A stretch of DNA of 64,000 nt from Antedon mediterranea (lineage: Eukaryota; Echinodermata; Crinoidea; Comatulida; Antedonidae), in contig NC_092679.1 of NCBI RefSeq assembly GCF_964355755.1, positions 16,236,932 through 16,300,931 on the forward strand. Reading direction: 5' to 3'. Position numbers and translations under genes: made by a program. The notes under the pieces were generated by a model, which worked only from the letters and a program-made list of their open reading frames with translations, did not search any database and was not told where the DNA came from. Shown piece by piece: positions 12,801-26,400 of the stretch (position 1 is the first letter of the stretch; every line of letters starts with the position of its first letter).

Positions 12801-14433
12801 AGTTACTGTAAACATCGAGCTCGTGTGCACTTTAAAGAACCTGGTACATCTTTCGAGACGAGTAGGGGGTTACCCCGGTGTATTAGTACATCACAGCCAC
12901 TGATCACCAACTGGGCCCTCTGGGAGACCAGTCTTTGACTGAAGAGGTTACCCAGTATAAAAATATATATTTCAATCAATCAACAATGGTCATTGCCTAT
13001 ACTGTACAAATGAAATGATTTATTGATTTAAAAATGTAATCAAAACTTGATATAACCGTTTAAAAATGTTTTCTTTTTACCCTGATGTAATAAATCAAAA
13101 CATATTCTTTTTATGATGCTGTTACTGATATTAACAAATTAATCTTTGTTGACAGACTGCTTTATTATATCTCATCATTTAATATATTACGTTTACAGGA
13201 ACGATTAAATAGACACTGTGATTTATGTACTCAACTAAAATTAGCCCACTGGGAATTACTTCCGAAAGAGAAAGTTGTCACAAAATGAGACCAATTGTTT
13301 AAGTCAAATTTAAACAAACTTAATTTGTGTTTTGTATGTAACATTATGGTTGAGAGATGGGGAAGAGGATGGGTGCAAAGAGGAACAATTTTTAAATATA
13401 TTCTTTATTTTGTAACGAAATATTAATTAACATGTTTTACAAATAATATACCACTAAACACAGTAAAACATTGCGATGTAATACTTTGTTGAAACTATCA
13501 CCGTCGTAGTCGATTGAAATAGTACAGTACATGTAACGATACACTACGACGTATGTTTATATATAATGTTAAACAATTTGTGAAAACCACCTCTATTCAG
13601 GGCAAATCATAAATTCGATTTAATCGGTAATAAATATTAAATTACGGCGACTGAAAACGCTAGCTCATTATCCGTTTAAAAAAAAATTATATCCAACCTC
13701 TGCAGCACAGATTGAAAAAAAAAAATGGATCAAATTTCTGTTATGAGTATACAGTACTTTCCTTTACGACGCCTGAGGGAATAGACACTTGTGGAACGAC
13801 ACAGAGATTGGAATGTTCCATTCATCGCAAATCAATACATTTGTATAAACGTATATTAAATCTATCAAAATAGTATTTTTTAAAGAAAATCGGCCTGTCT
13901 TCAACATCATGATACTGTACTCGAGTTGTTCAACCGGTTTTCAGCTATTAAAAAACAATTATCGTAGGAGGAGATAGGAAAATGCGAAGCCTCCTCGCAT
14001 TTTTGTGGCGGGTATTTTTCAAGATGGACATCCATTAGACAGTGTATACCACGATCGGAAAACACCCCTATCTGGGGCAAATCGTTGAACCTAAATTCGT
14101 TTTAATCGTCAATAACTAATTATCTAACTTAATTTAATTAGTAAACAGGGTTACATCAGGGGGTTAAAATCAGTACCGAAAGTACGAACCAACTTTACAT
14201 ACCATCGAGTAAAAATTCTAAAAGTAAGGCGCGATTTACCGAATTTTGCCCTTACGTAAATTTATATATAGATTATAGAAACAGTGCTCATATTCGGAAC
14301 ATGATCTCATAAACGTGTCGAGACATTTTTTCATACAACTAAAAAATACGGAACTTTCGCCAATGAGCTATGCTCGACGCGATTATGAGATCATGTTCCA
14401 AATATGAGCACTGTTTCTATAATTTACAGTATG

Positions 14434-14469
<36 letters not shown>

Positions 14470-17400
14470 AATCTGCAGACAGTACTGTTTCAATCTTATT
14501 AGATCTCGTCAGTGCAGCTATATATATATATAGCTGCAAATTCCTTCACTTGCACTGATGAAGGGCTAGTGTTGCCCGAAAGCTCTGCTAACTTTTCTGG
14601 CTGTTTACTTTATCGTTTTGATTTAGCTTTTCGCTTTTTATTTTTGTATCTCTATTGAGATCCAGCCACTGATACCCACAGCATTGTCATTTTTTTCAGT
14701 AATTTGCCTTTGGATTTATATATATATACTGTATATATTTAATATACAATACATAACAGAAAATAAGGTCAAAAAATAAGTAAGGCAAGGCTATCTTATT
14801 GTTATAAATATGATAACAGGCAAGTGAGGCTTATCGCACTGAATAAAATACAGTACAGGACAAAAAAAAATCACGATTTTTTTCATGCTAGATAATAAGC
14901 AAAGTTATTGCAACTAAAACGAAGGCAATGAAATGTGTTATTCTTAAAGTTTAAGTGAACATAAAAACACATAATTCGATACTACTGACACGCTTAAAAA
15001 CGGTACTATTTTAAGACATTACCATGGCAACGTAATGAGCTAACTATAATGCAAAAAGATTAAGATTAGAGGCTTAGCAAGTGATGCCAGGTTGGATTTG
15101 TAATCTTTTGCTTGCCTATATGATTACACTAATGGCATAGACTTAAACAGATGAGAAATTGTGTGAAATATGGCCAATTATTCATTATGAAATTTTGCGG
15201 TTTAGTTACATGACGCATTTATCATAGAAATCAATGATTGTATACAAGGTATATAAACACGTGTCGCCGCGACACTGTTTATCAATCATGGATACGTTTA
15301 CGTTAGAGGAAGCTGGCAAATAAATCCGGCAAATTAAAATAACAAATACGCACAGAAATTAATTCATAAATCATATGATATGCCATCACGTCGATATTAA
15401 AATAGCATAATGGCTTATATTGCCAATAATTTATTGTAGCTGAGGCATATTAAAAATGAATTTCATAAGATTGACTAGATTGTGACAAAATATGCAAATG
15501 TTTTTTGTCTTGGAAGCTATGATTGCCAATTTGCGACCATCAAAATCAACAAAATTTGGAATCTTTGTCTCTGAACAACCGCAACTAACTAGCTAAAAAC
15601 AATACTATAATATAAAAAATAGTAATAGTAAAATAGATATATTTAACTTACAGGTCGCATTGATTCCTTCTCATGCATAAAACGTTGGGTTCTTCTAACA
15701 ACAGAGACATCAGATCCGGGAAATGGAATAGCCCACTTTGAAGACTTGTCATGGTAGAACACAGAACTCCTAAAAGAAATAAATAATATTAAACCCACAA
15801 CAATAATGGTATAGTCCATTAAAGGACAGTACACCAGAGAATACCAAAAAGATATAAAAAATGCAAAAATATCACAGAATAAAAGGCATCACTACTGAGA
15901 ATCTGTCTACACTGTCAAATTAGTTTGACAAAACAAATGTGATGTTCCTAAATATGGTAGTGATATGCCCAAATATGGTAGTGATATGATATATATATGT
16001 ATATATGGGCAGATCACATTTTTTTGTCACATAAAGTTTGATGTGTAGACAGAGCTTTAAAGAATTATCATAGAAGGCAGAGAAAAAGAGTTGGACTTAA
16101 ATAAACATGTCTGTATGATAGTGTTACTAATAATTAAATAAAATACTATTTAAAATTACTATTATATAGAGACTTTTAAATGTAGATTGTTCAAGATATT
16201 TTGTTAAGGTTTTATTAATAATTTGTTTGTTTTATAATTTTTAAATTCTAAAAATAAAATGTTATATTAAAATTAATTCCAAAAGATTAAAATATTAAAA
16301 TGATGACAAATTTATAAAACTGTATTATTAAATAAAGTTATTATCAAGTTCAATGACTTCAATAAAACATTTTTTTTTATTTATAACAATCATTAATTTA
16401 TTACCTTCAAGTCCCAGGACGAATATATAAGTATTATTGCTATGTTTCATGGCATTTTAAATCCGTTGAGTACCTTACCTTTTGGTCAACCTTGGTTGGT
16501 AGCGAGGCATCGGTTTATGCTGGAACTGTTTACGTAAGCCGATCAGTTCCTTAGAGTTAGCAAATCCGTGGATTGCTGACTGCCATGTTCCGTAATGACC
16601 AACTGTTCCCTGCAAAATAAATGCATTCAGAAATCACTCAGTAGTATGTACACAATGATACTGTGTATTAATATTACTATGCATAACAGAATTGAATATA
16701 ACTTGGTTTAAACAGTTGAAAATAAAAAATTAACCCTTTTTTTAATGGATTTAAATCCTTATCTAATTTCATGTGCCATTTTTGGCAAAAATAAAAGTTA
16801 TGTTATGAGTATCGTTATAGAATAGAACCCCTTATAGCCACCTATTCAGGGGACAGTTTCATAGGAAAGGTACAAAGGGAGATACACTAAAGGCCAATCC
16901 CTATTGAAGGAAAATTTCTATTATAGGGACACTTATGCTGTAGGAGTTCTGTAGTGGCATTCTTCAACAGGAATTATGGTAAAAAGCACCAGGAACACTT
17001 TTTAAAGGAATCCTACAACCAACCAACTTAATTAACGATTTAAAAAAAAAAACACTCACAGATCCACTACTACTCGCAGTAAGGAAACTCTCAATCGTGT
17101 TCACAATTCCTGAAATTAAAAATAAATTAAATTAACAAAGATAATATACATTTTATTTCTTTTTCTCCATTTTAAGGATCTATTGTCCCCCCAAAAAACA
17201 TGAAAAATAAAGATTACTAAAATCAGACTTTAAATAGGCCATTTTGCAGTTTTAATAAAGTTATTCACTTCTGTAAAAAAAAAATGATTTCACTTTATAA
17301 AAAGACAAAAGAAACCTTTAAGTTTAAAACAGACAGACAGACAAAAGTATTTATTGCTTTAAATTACATTTTTTTCAGGTTAATTTTTTTTTCCGATCCA

Positions 17401-20400
17401 GGTTTTGGTCAAAGTGAATAATTATTATGTAACAGTCAAATGGCATATTAAAAAGATTTGTTTAGGAGGAAAATATATCTGTAAGCTATCCTTTTTAATT
17501 AAATAATACTGTTAATAAGATACAGTAGTACCTGAAAAAAACAGTATCTTTTTGCCATTTATGCAGACATGCAGATTAATTTAGCATTTACGTTCAATGA
17601 ACGATGGTAATGAAAAATAAGAAAAGATTTCTGTGGGGAATTGCCTTAATGAACTCAATTACTATGGTTTATAAACACGGGTAAATAATGTCTAATGACC
17701 ATTTGACAATGCCAGCCGACGTTGGGGTAATATAAACAATATATTTTAATGTTATCATACACTGATAGCCTCTTAATAGTTTGAGTACTATACTAAAAAC
17801 TGCCGTATATTACATTAAGAATGACGCACGAGTTGTTGTTAAAAATTGCTAACTGTGTTGGAACAAACAATTTAGGGAAAACTGATGGACAAACTCCATA
17901 CTTTTAAGCAGCTGGAAAGATCAATGTCCGAGCATGACAACTAGTGGTTACCACAATGACATGGCCAAGAGCACTTTTGTCACCATCAAACTTATTGCAA
18001 CTAGTGGTTACCACAATGGCATGGGCTATAGCACATTTTTCACCATCAAACTTATTGTAACTAGTGGTTACCACAATGGCATGGGCTATAGCACATTTTT
18101 CACCATCAAACTTATTGCAACTAGTGGTTACCACAATGGCATGGGCTATAGCACATTTTTCACCATCAAACTTATTGCAACTAGTGGTTACCACAATGGC
18201 ATGGGCTATAGCACATTTTTCACCATCAAACTTATTGCAACTAGTGGTTACCACAATGGCATGGGCTATAGCACATTTTTCACCATCAAACTTATTGCAA
18301 CTAGTGGTTACCCATACCACTTATTTACGTCATATTGTAACCCTATTGTATAAGTGAACGTGACTCATAGAGGGCGTGCAGAGTGAGACCTTGTGGGTGT
18401 TGAGGATGAAGAGTCTCATGTTTTTAGACTGTTATGTTGGAACAATCCAACAACTGGATTTCAAGACTCTGTGTGATTGATTACAATCATAGGTTACAAT
18501 ACCAATGTTTTTTTTTAAGCACAGACAACTAAGGCAAATAAAGAGAATATAAATAAATAGTTCAATTTACAGGAATACATTTACTTTCACTAAAGCTTTT
18601 CAAGAAAACTTGAAAGTGCATAAAATAAATCAGATAAAGCATAGATCAAAAAGACATTACTGAAACTAATCTCAGATTTGCAAATTCTGTTTTTTTAATT
18701 CACCTAAGATGGATGATTCGGCCTCTGAGGATCCTTCCTTGTTATTAATGTCATTTTGCAATACTGTAATGTCCTTAATTTTGTTGATAATTTTTCAAAT
18801 TCTTGAGTCAAAGTCTTCATCTTCATAAAAGATTCATTTGTTCAACAATGGCATATTTTTTAACAGTGTAATATATAGGTGTGTACATTATTTAAATGAA
18901 ACATGGTAATAAGCCATCATTTGGGGTCTGCTCTAGAAGAAATCAAGTTTCTTGTCTCGAGAAAGACCCCATAAACAATACATATACATACACAACTAAT
19001 ACAATTTACTACTTAAAATAATAAATAAAACAAAAAACGATGGAATAAAAAATACATTCAGTGTACTACAATCATAATAATATTAAAATTAGTATAAAGA
19101 AATAAGATATTTTTTTTAAATTTTTACGAAAAGTATAAAGAGATTTAAAATGCTTTAGTTTGTCATCAAGATCATTCCAGATTCGCGGTCCTGAAACAGA
19201 AATAAAATATTCAGAAATTTTCAGTCTGAAATTTTTAAAGTTAAGAAAAAAAGTCTTATACTGTTATATTATTCTTTCAAACAATTGAATTGATCAGATA
19301 ACGGTTATTAACTTTTAATAAACACAAATTTTGGAAATAAATGGCAACAAAATGGATTGATACAAGTGTCACATGGGATACAGAATGTGTCTATGATACT
19401 ACACAAATTGTAGAAAGAGTATTACAGTACTGAGAATCAGTTGAACCTTATCATACATTCAGCGAAATCCAAATATGTCTTTACCTTAAAATATTTACAT
19501 GGAACGGCTTGTAATAAAAATACATACCTTAATGTACCTTTTAAGACTACTATTACTAAGACTAAGTAAGGTTTATTTCATAGATTAGCTTAAAATTGTA
19601 ATACTTTGAAAGTTTATGATATTGATATACTTTTTTGATAAAATTAATATAGTTAAAAAAGTTTAATGTTTATTGTATTCTGGTTAGTGGAGGTTTTTAT
19701 CTCTTCTGGTTGTGAATTGAATAAAATAAAAAAAATCTTTTTAGAGCGTAATCAGTCCCCCACCCCCACCAAGTTTTACAGTAATGATCTTTTTCCGCTT
19801 ACTCAAATTATTTTCTTACCTGGGAATTGTTCTCTGATTTGACAAACTCCCATATCAGCAGGGATACTGTCAAAACCACAGCTACCTATCACGTACACTC
19901 CAGCATTTTCTGCTTTACTACCATAGTTGAATTGAATACCTTCTAAAAACTATAACAAACAAAACGAAAAAGTCAAAAATGTCTCCTAAAAGTGTCCATA
20001 AAAACAGTATATTTCATGATACTTCATAACAAGAACTTTTGTGGTTTCAAGGATTGAGTACCCACTTTGGTCGAAAGCCCAGATTATGTTTCTCTAAATT
20101 GAATAGATAGTGGGGCAGTGGCATAACGCAGAGGCCTAAGGCCCCTGGTTTAGGAACTCTAAGTGGCCCTCCAACGCTAGAGGCCTCGGTCGTTTTTAAC
20201 CTATTTTAATGCCTGTTTATTCCTCTGGACACTGCTACGGGCCCCTTGGGTTTATCCAGTGAGAGCTGGTTAATTGAAATATCAAGACTTCTTTAAAAGC
20301 ATGGCCAAACATAGAGGATATGCTATAATTTTGTTTAAATACATCGAAACATAGAGGGTGCTATTAAAATCTTGGGCATCAATATCTATTAATAACATCT

Positions 20401-23400
20401 AACAATAGATGATGTGAGGACTTGAAGGCAGTGTGCTTTACCAAATGCTAAGACTGAAAGAGCAACGAAATTCATCATCAATTATGGCGATTTCCATCAA
20501 TTCTAAATACATTTTTTGGTGCTCTCTCCTCCCATCTCAATATCAATGGCCAACAGTGTATTCATTGTTATCATAATGTTTTAAACTTTAAGATTCTAGA
20601 TTCAAGAAATGTTATTGGTCCACTTTGAAATGGAAATTTGTTTTGCTTGGCATAGTTAAGACCATAAAAAAAGCAAAAATACATAAAAATTGCAAATGGC
20701 AATGTTAAAATACTTGTTATTAATAAATATCTATTTTATATTTTGTAATATCCAATCACAAATAAATTGCAATAAAAGATGTTGAACTTTTGTATGCCAA
20801 GAGTAAATTATTTACAATCGGGTATATTTTTGTACAAAAATGTAACAACATCACTCCCACGATTATTAGAAAATGTTGATAGTGAGATTCGAGAGATATT
20901 CTTAACGATGTGTACAGTTATTTTGACACGTCAAATTACACATTTTGTGTGAATTCTCTTGTCAAGATGTACAATATGATGTTATAATGATAAATCACTG
21001 TTTGCCATTTTACACATATTACAGATTTTGAATGTATACTTGTTTGAGACTAACTACCAAAAAAATCATCAAATAATATGCTAAATAATTTCATAAACTG
21101 CAGATGCAAGCTGAATACAAAATGTCTAGAAAAAAATATTTTTTAATATTTAATATATATATGCACAGATATTACATGAAATGTATGTAAGGGATACACA
21201 GGATATGTATTATCAACACAGGTATTAAAGATAAAATATTATATCACATAGCAACTACCATATTTGAACATTTATAATAATGCTCAGACTCCTTAAATCT
21301 GCAAAAAAGCATTGATAAATTTAACATCAACCAAAACCAAATAATGTATGCTGATTTACAGATTCCTGTAATTTCTTAATTGTTAAACATAACTAAAAAA
21401 TGATATTGGAAGCTTGAAAGCTAGTACATAGGCACAATACTGACTGTAATAGCCTGGGTGCAGTACAAATTTTGCGGGAAAAAAGTATAGGAAAATTTTT
21501 TTCTTTTTTTCCTGATAGAGTATACCATATAGAATGTCAGAAAAAAATCCCCATCCCAGGGTCTTGGGGAAAATTGTTTACGGCACTTTTAAATTTTGGC
21601 CTATATAACACACACAAATGCCTTAACACACACAAATACCTACAGTATATATAGGGGATAGGGAAAACCAATTCACGTTTTTTTAACTTGGAGTTGTGTT
21701 ATGATGATTAAAATTAGCTGAGGCTTACTTTAATAACTACTTCTCATAGTAGTTGATAAATCGAGTCGATAACAATGACATCATCATGCCAGAATCCAAT
21801 ATGGCGTCCAATTTGGCGGAAAAAACAGGGTATTGCTAAACCCCGCAAACCCCTGGAAACCTCCAAAATAACATAGCAAACCCCCACCGAACCAACATAA
21901 AAGTGATTGAATCATGGAGTGTATGACCCACTGGGTATATCCATGTAAAAAAAAAAAAAAAAATTTCTACTGTTAACTACTTATTTTTGGGGTAAAACAT
22001 CATTTTTTGGTCAAAAATGATTGCTAAACCCTGCAAACCTCCAAAAAAACATAGCAAACCCCACCGAACCAACATAATAAAAGTGATTGAATCATGTAGT
22101 GTACGACCCACTGGGTATATCCATGTTTTAAAAAAATAAAATTTCTACTGTTAACTACTTGTTTTTGGGGTAAAACATCATTTTTTGGTAAAAAAATGAT
22201 TGCTAATTTTTAACCAAAAAATGACGTTTTATCCCAAAATAAGTAGTTAACAGTAGAAATTTTAATTTTTGTTTACATGGACATACCCAGTGGGGCGTAC
22301 ATTCCATAATTCAATCACTTTTATGTCGGTTCGGTGGGGTTTTCTATGTTTTTTTTTTTAGGTTTCCAGGGGTTTGCGGGGGTTTAGCAATACCCTGTTT
22401 TTCCCATCAAATTGGACGCCATATTGGATTCTGGCATGATGATGTCATCGTATCGACTTGATTCATCAACTACTATGAGAAGTAGTTATTAAAGTAAGCC
22501 TCTACTACTTTTAATCATTAAAACACAACTGCAAGTAACAAAAACTGTTAATTGATTTTCCCTATCCCCTATATATAGGTATTTGTGTATGTTAATAGGA
22601 ATTTGTGTATGTTATATAGGCCAAAATTTAAAAGAGCCATAAAAAATTTTCCCCAAGACCCTGGGATGGGGATTTTTTTTCTGACATTCCATATGGTATA
22701 CTCTATTAGAAAAACCAAAAAAAAATTTTCCTATACTTTTTTCCCGCAAATGTGTATAATAATTGTTCTGCACCCAGGCTATAATCACTATGAGTTAAGC
22801 TCTGTAGTTTGACAAAAAAAAAGGTGTGATGTACCCAAATATGGTAGTGATGTGACATCATCATGTCCATTATGGGTACATCACATTTTTTGATAGTGTA
22901 GAAAAAGCTTTACACCACCTCTTGTCTTGCGACACGACACATTTAACTATTTTGTCTGAATAATTTTTAATTTCCTTTATATCTATCATGATCCATGCAA
23001 TGTAATTAATCTATATATTTATTTTGTTTGGGATTTACAGCACGTCATCTTTAAATAAAAAATATCATAAAATACTACAGTACTATACTGATGTTACATA
23101 GAAAAAATTGTAACGCTTCGATTACAAATCAAAATATTATAATATAGGCAAATCAGATTTTTTTTCACATAATAGTCGGATACAGTTAGTAAATCTAAAA
23201 ATGTTGCTCATTTTTTATCTCTTTCTCTCCATGATGTTATTTATAAAACAGGACTATGTAGGTACGACATCATCATTTGTCAGTGTGTAACCAAATCATG
23301 TAACTACAGACAGTTTTATTATCATCTAGAGAGTTTTCGTTTGGGACGGTAGAGGAAGGATGAATGTTAAATCGACTAAATATATAATCGACCAATCAAA

Positions 23401-26400
23401 AAGTGTATACTTGGCTTACTATGGAAATAATCTGTAATCTGAAGTCTCACTAATGTTGCATCTCACTATTGAGTAAACACTTAAACAACTTACATTTTTG
23501 TCTATCTTTGGTGTTTACAGTATAATTTATTGTATAAGTTATTTTACATTTATATATTTTTAAAATTTTTCATTTTATAGCGCATAGTGTTAATGTTTAG
23601 ATTATGTATATATATATTGCTATAATAGGACAATAAATAAAAAAATCACACATATGGTTGTCGTATTAATAATTTGATTAAAAATGAATTTTCATTGTAT
23701 TAAACAAATATTGTAGACTATCAATATTATTAATTATGTATTCAACATCAATATTTTATTAAGCAAAGTGTCCAAGCAATTTAGTAATATAATATTCTGC
23801 ATACATTTTTTATAAAATTTAATATCCATATATTGTATGCAAAGCAAGTGCTGCAGAAATCTAAAAAAGCAAAATTAAAATTATTATGCAACTGAAACAA
23901 AAGTAGTTTTTAAAACAAAAGATAATATTAGGAAGACTTTTGTGAAATATCTCCTGTAAGTGAACACTCTCGGGTTTTGAAAATGTATCTGCTAACTGGA
24001 GGTGTTCATTATTAGAGTTGATAATGTTGACATATTGGTTAGTTGATATAGAGGTTTGGTGATATGACTATGATGATTATGATTTATATTTTTGTGTCCT
24101 AAATGAAGAGGTCCTCTCTTTTCCCTACACACTGCATTTATAAATTTCAGTAGTTTGTATACATATTGTATTCATTGTCACCAAAATTGTAAGAGGAAAA
24201 ATTGTTTCAAATTTAAAAAAAGCTCTTTTGTCCGTGATTGTCAGTGTGTTCAAAGTACAAGTCACTGAAATGAAATAAGATAGAGTGCACTCATTTAATG
24301 GATCAACCATCGTAACTAGCGACTAGATGTCTCTTAAAAAGGTGATTTGAATACATTTGCCTAGCTATCAAATGATGTTAATTATCAGTGTTTATGTTTA
24401 AATCCATTAGCGACGAGGCTGTGTTTATAACTACAATATTGGATGATAATGTCAAGAGAGAAGAATTGGTATTAGTTACTAATCCCCTAAAGCAGTGGAT
24501 ATGTTACAGATCAGGATGGATTAAATATTGATTATCAATATCATCAACTTAATAAAGCTACTACACACTTGGATATTTCATAAAGGATTGTTATATAAAT
24601 ACATTACTAATCCCCAAATACAATTACTATATTGCGGATCTGTTACTAATCTCCTAAAGGAACAAATATGTTGTTGATTATGTATAGATTATTAATTTCA
24701 TAACTCTATATGGATGTTACAGGTTGATTGCTAATCCGATAAAGGAACAAAATTGCTGTGGATTTAACTAATATTAATCTCATAAATCAATAAATCTCCT
24801 ACACGCTTAGATAATCCTCTATTATATAGCTATTTCATAAAGGATTATTATAGCAATGCATTAATAATCCACAATGCATTGGATATTTTACAATCAGTTA
24901 CTAATCTGATATTTAAGGAACACAATTGCTGTGGATTAAAGTATTATATTAATCCAAACTTTGTAGATAGAGCTAATCATCTACAATACAGGATTTTTAT
25001 TCTACTAATGAATTACTAATCTCTAATTAATAATTATCTAATCTAAAAAATAATTGATATGAGGAAACTTTGCTGGTTCCTGATTCTGTCCCCTTAACTG
25101 GGGTTACAGTATAAAAATACATACAAGTTCCTACCTGTGGTTCTCCACTGATATCGATGTGGTGACATCCATTTTCGACACATGCTCTTACTAACTGCTC
25201 TCCAAAGAATCTATACTGTAGAAAAAAGACATTTTTGAAAAGAAAATTTATAAATCAATATGTCACTTTTAAATTATTATGTATGAAACACAATTATGGA
25301 ATGCCATCGTTCCCGTTTGGAAAATTAAAATTCAGTACTTTTACTAATTACTAGCGCTTTAGCATTGTTTAAAGTATGTATGTATTAAAGAGTCGATATC
25401 CAATCTAGTTTGAACAATACCATGAAAGCCCCACCCCAGTGGTCTAATGGTTAGGACATCTGCATATTAAGCAGAAGGTTCCGGGTTTGAATCTTTGTTG
25501 GGGCATAGAGATATTTATAATATCTCTATGGTTGGGGCGATTTTTTTCTCAATCTCACAGATTTTATCATCTTTATCGTTTCAAATTAATTAATTAATTT
25601 CAGTATACCATCAGGCGGTTTAGAATTCATGTTCTGTGCCTGTTTATTACAGTATTATATTATATATACATTCCTTGTATTGTACTAAATTTTAATGGAG
25701 AAAAAAACCATTATTTGATTTGCAAAAACCAAGTCCTATGCATTTGTCATCATATAGACTTGGAATATGGAAAAATATTTGATTTGCAAAAACCAAGGAC
25801 CCATGCAAGTGAGGACGCACAACATCCCATGTTAATTATGCGCACAATGAGTTCACACAACATAACTACTGTAGTTCCTCGGTCGTCCCAAATTGCAAGC
25901 TCTCTATTGTTACTTACAGGACCAACACAATTCAGAATGACCTTTGACTTTTGACACATAGTTTTGAGACTGTCCTCATCATTTACATTAGCCACCACAA
26001 TGTCAATTTCATTTTCAAGAGTTTTCCCTGAAAGAAAGAATACATCTTTAGAACTAATTGTCACTGCAAGATTAATTCAACTACCAAACAATAGATCATG
26101 TTTTTTGTACAAAGGATTCCTTTGGTAAAATCACAAAAGATAATGGTTTTAAACCACAATAGCATTGTGAAAAACAATTTCAACAAAGTATGTTTAAGGT
26201 GGCCAACCTTTTTGGTTTATATTAAACAACGATAAACATGTCTATTATTAAAAAAGACCATGGATTGTTCATTATGGATGGCTATTTTATTTACTACAAA
26301 TTTGTAAAATAAAGATATGCTTAGGCCTTGGTTAAATAATGATTTGTTTTGTTGCAGAACATTTTTGTTTGTGAAATATTAGTTTAAACTGTGTATAATA

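Noticed and set aside
14500-14561. A closed stem I hammerhead using gtcagtgca upstream
   Set aside because: The register needed for pairing with tgcact would use the first bases of the CTGATGA core itself and leaves stem III mismatched.
17904-18357. Open frames of about 138 codons on both strands
   Set aside because: Produced by the 60-bp minisatellite in an SCCPDH intron.
25428-25504. tRNA gene
   Set aside because: The acceptor stem and boxes are good, but the T-arm pairs poorly and a diverged copy with the same downstream body occurs at 44105, so it is a SINE head.
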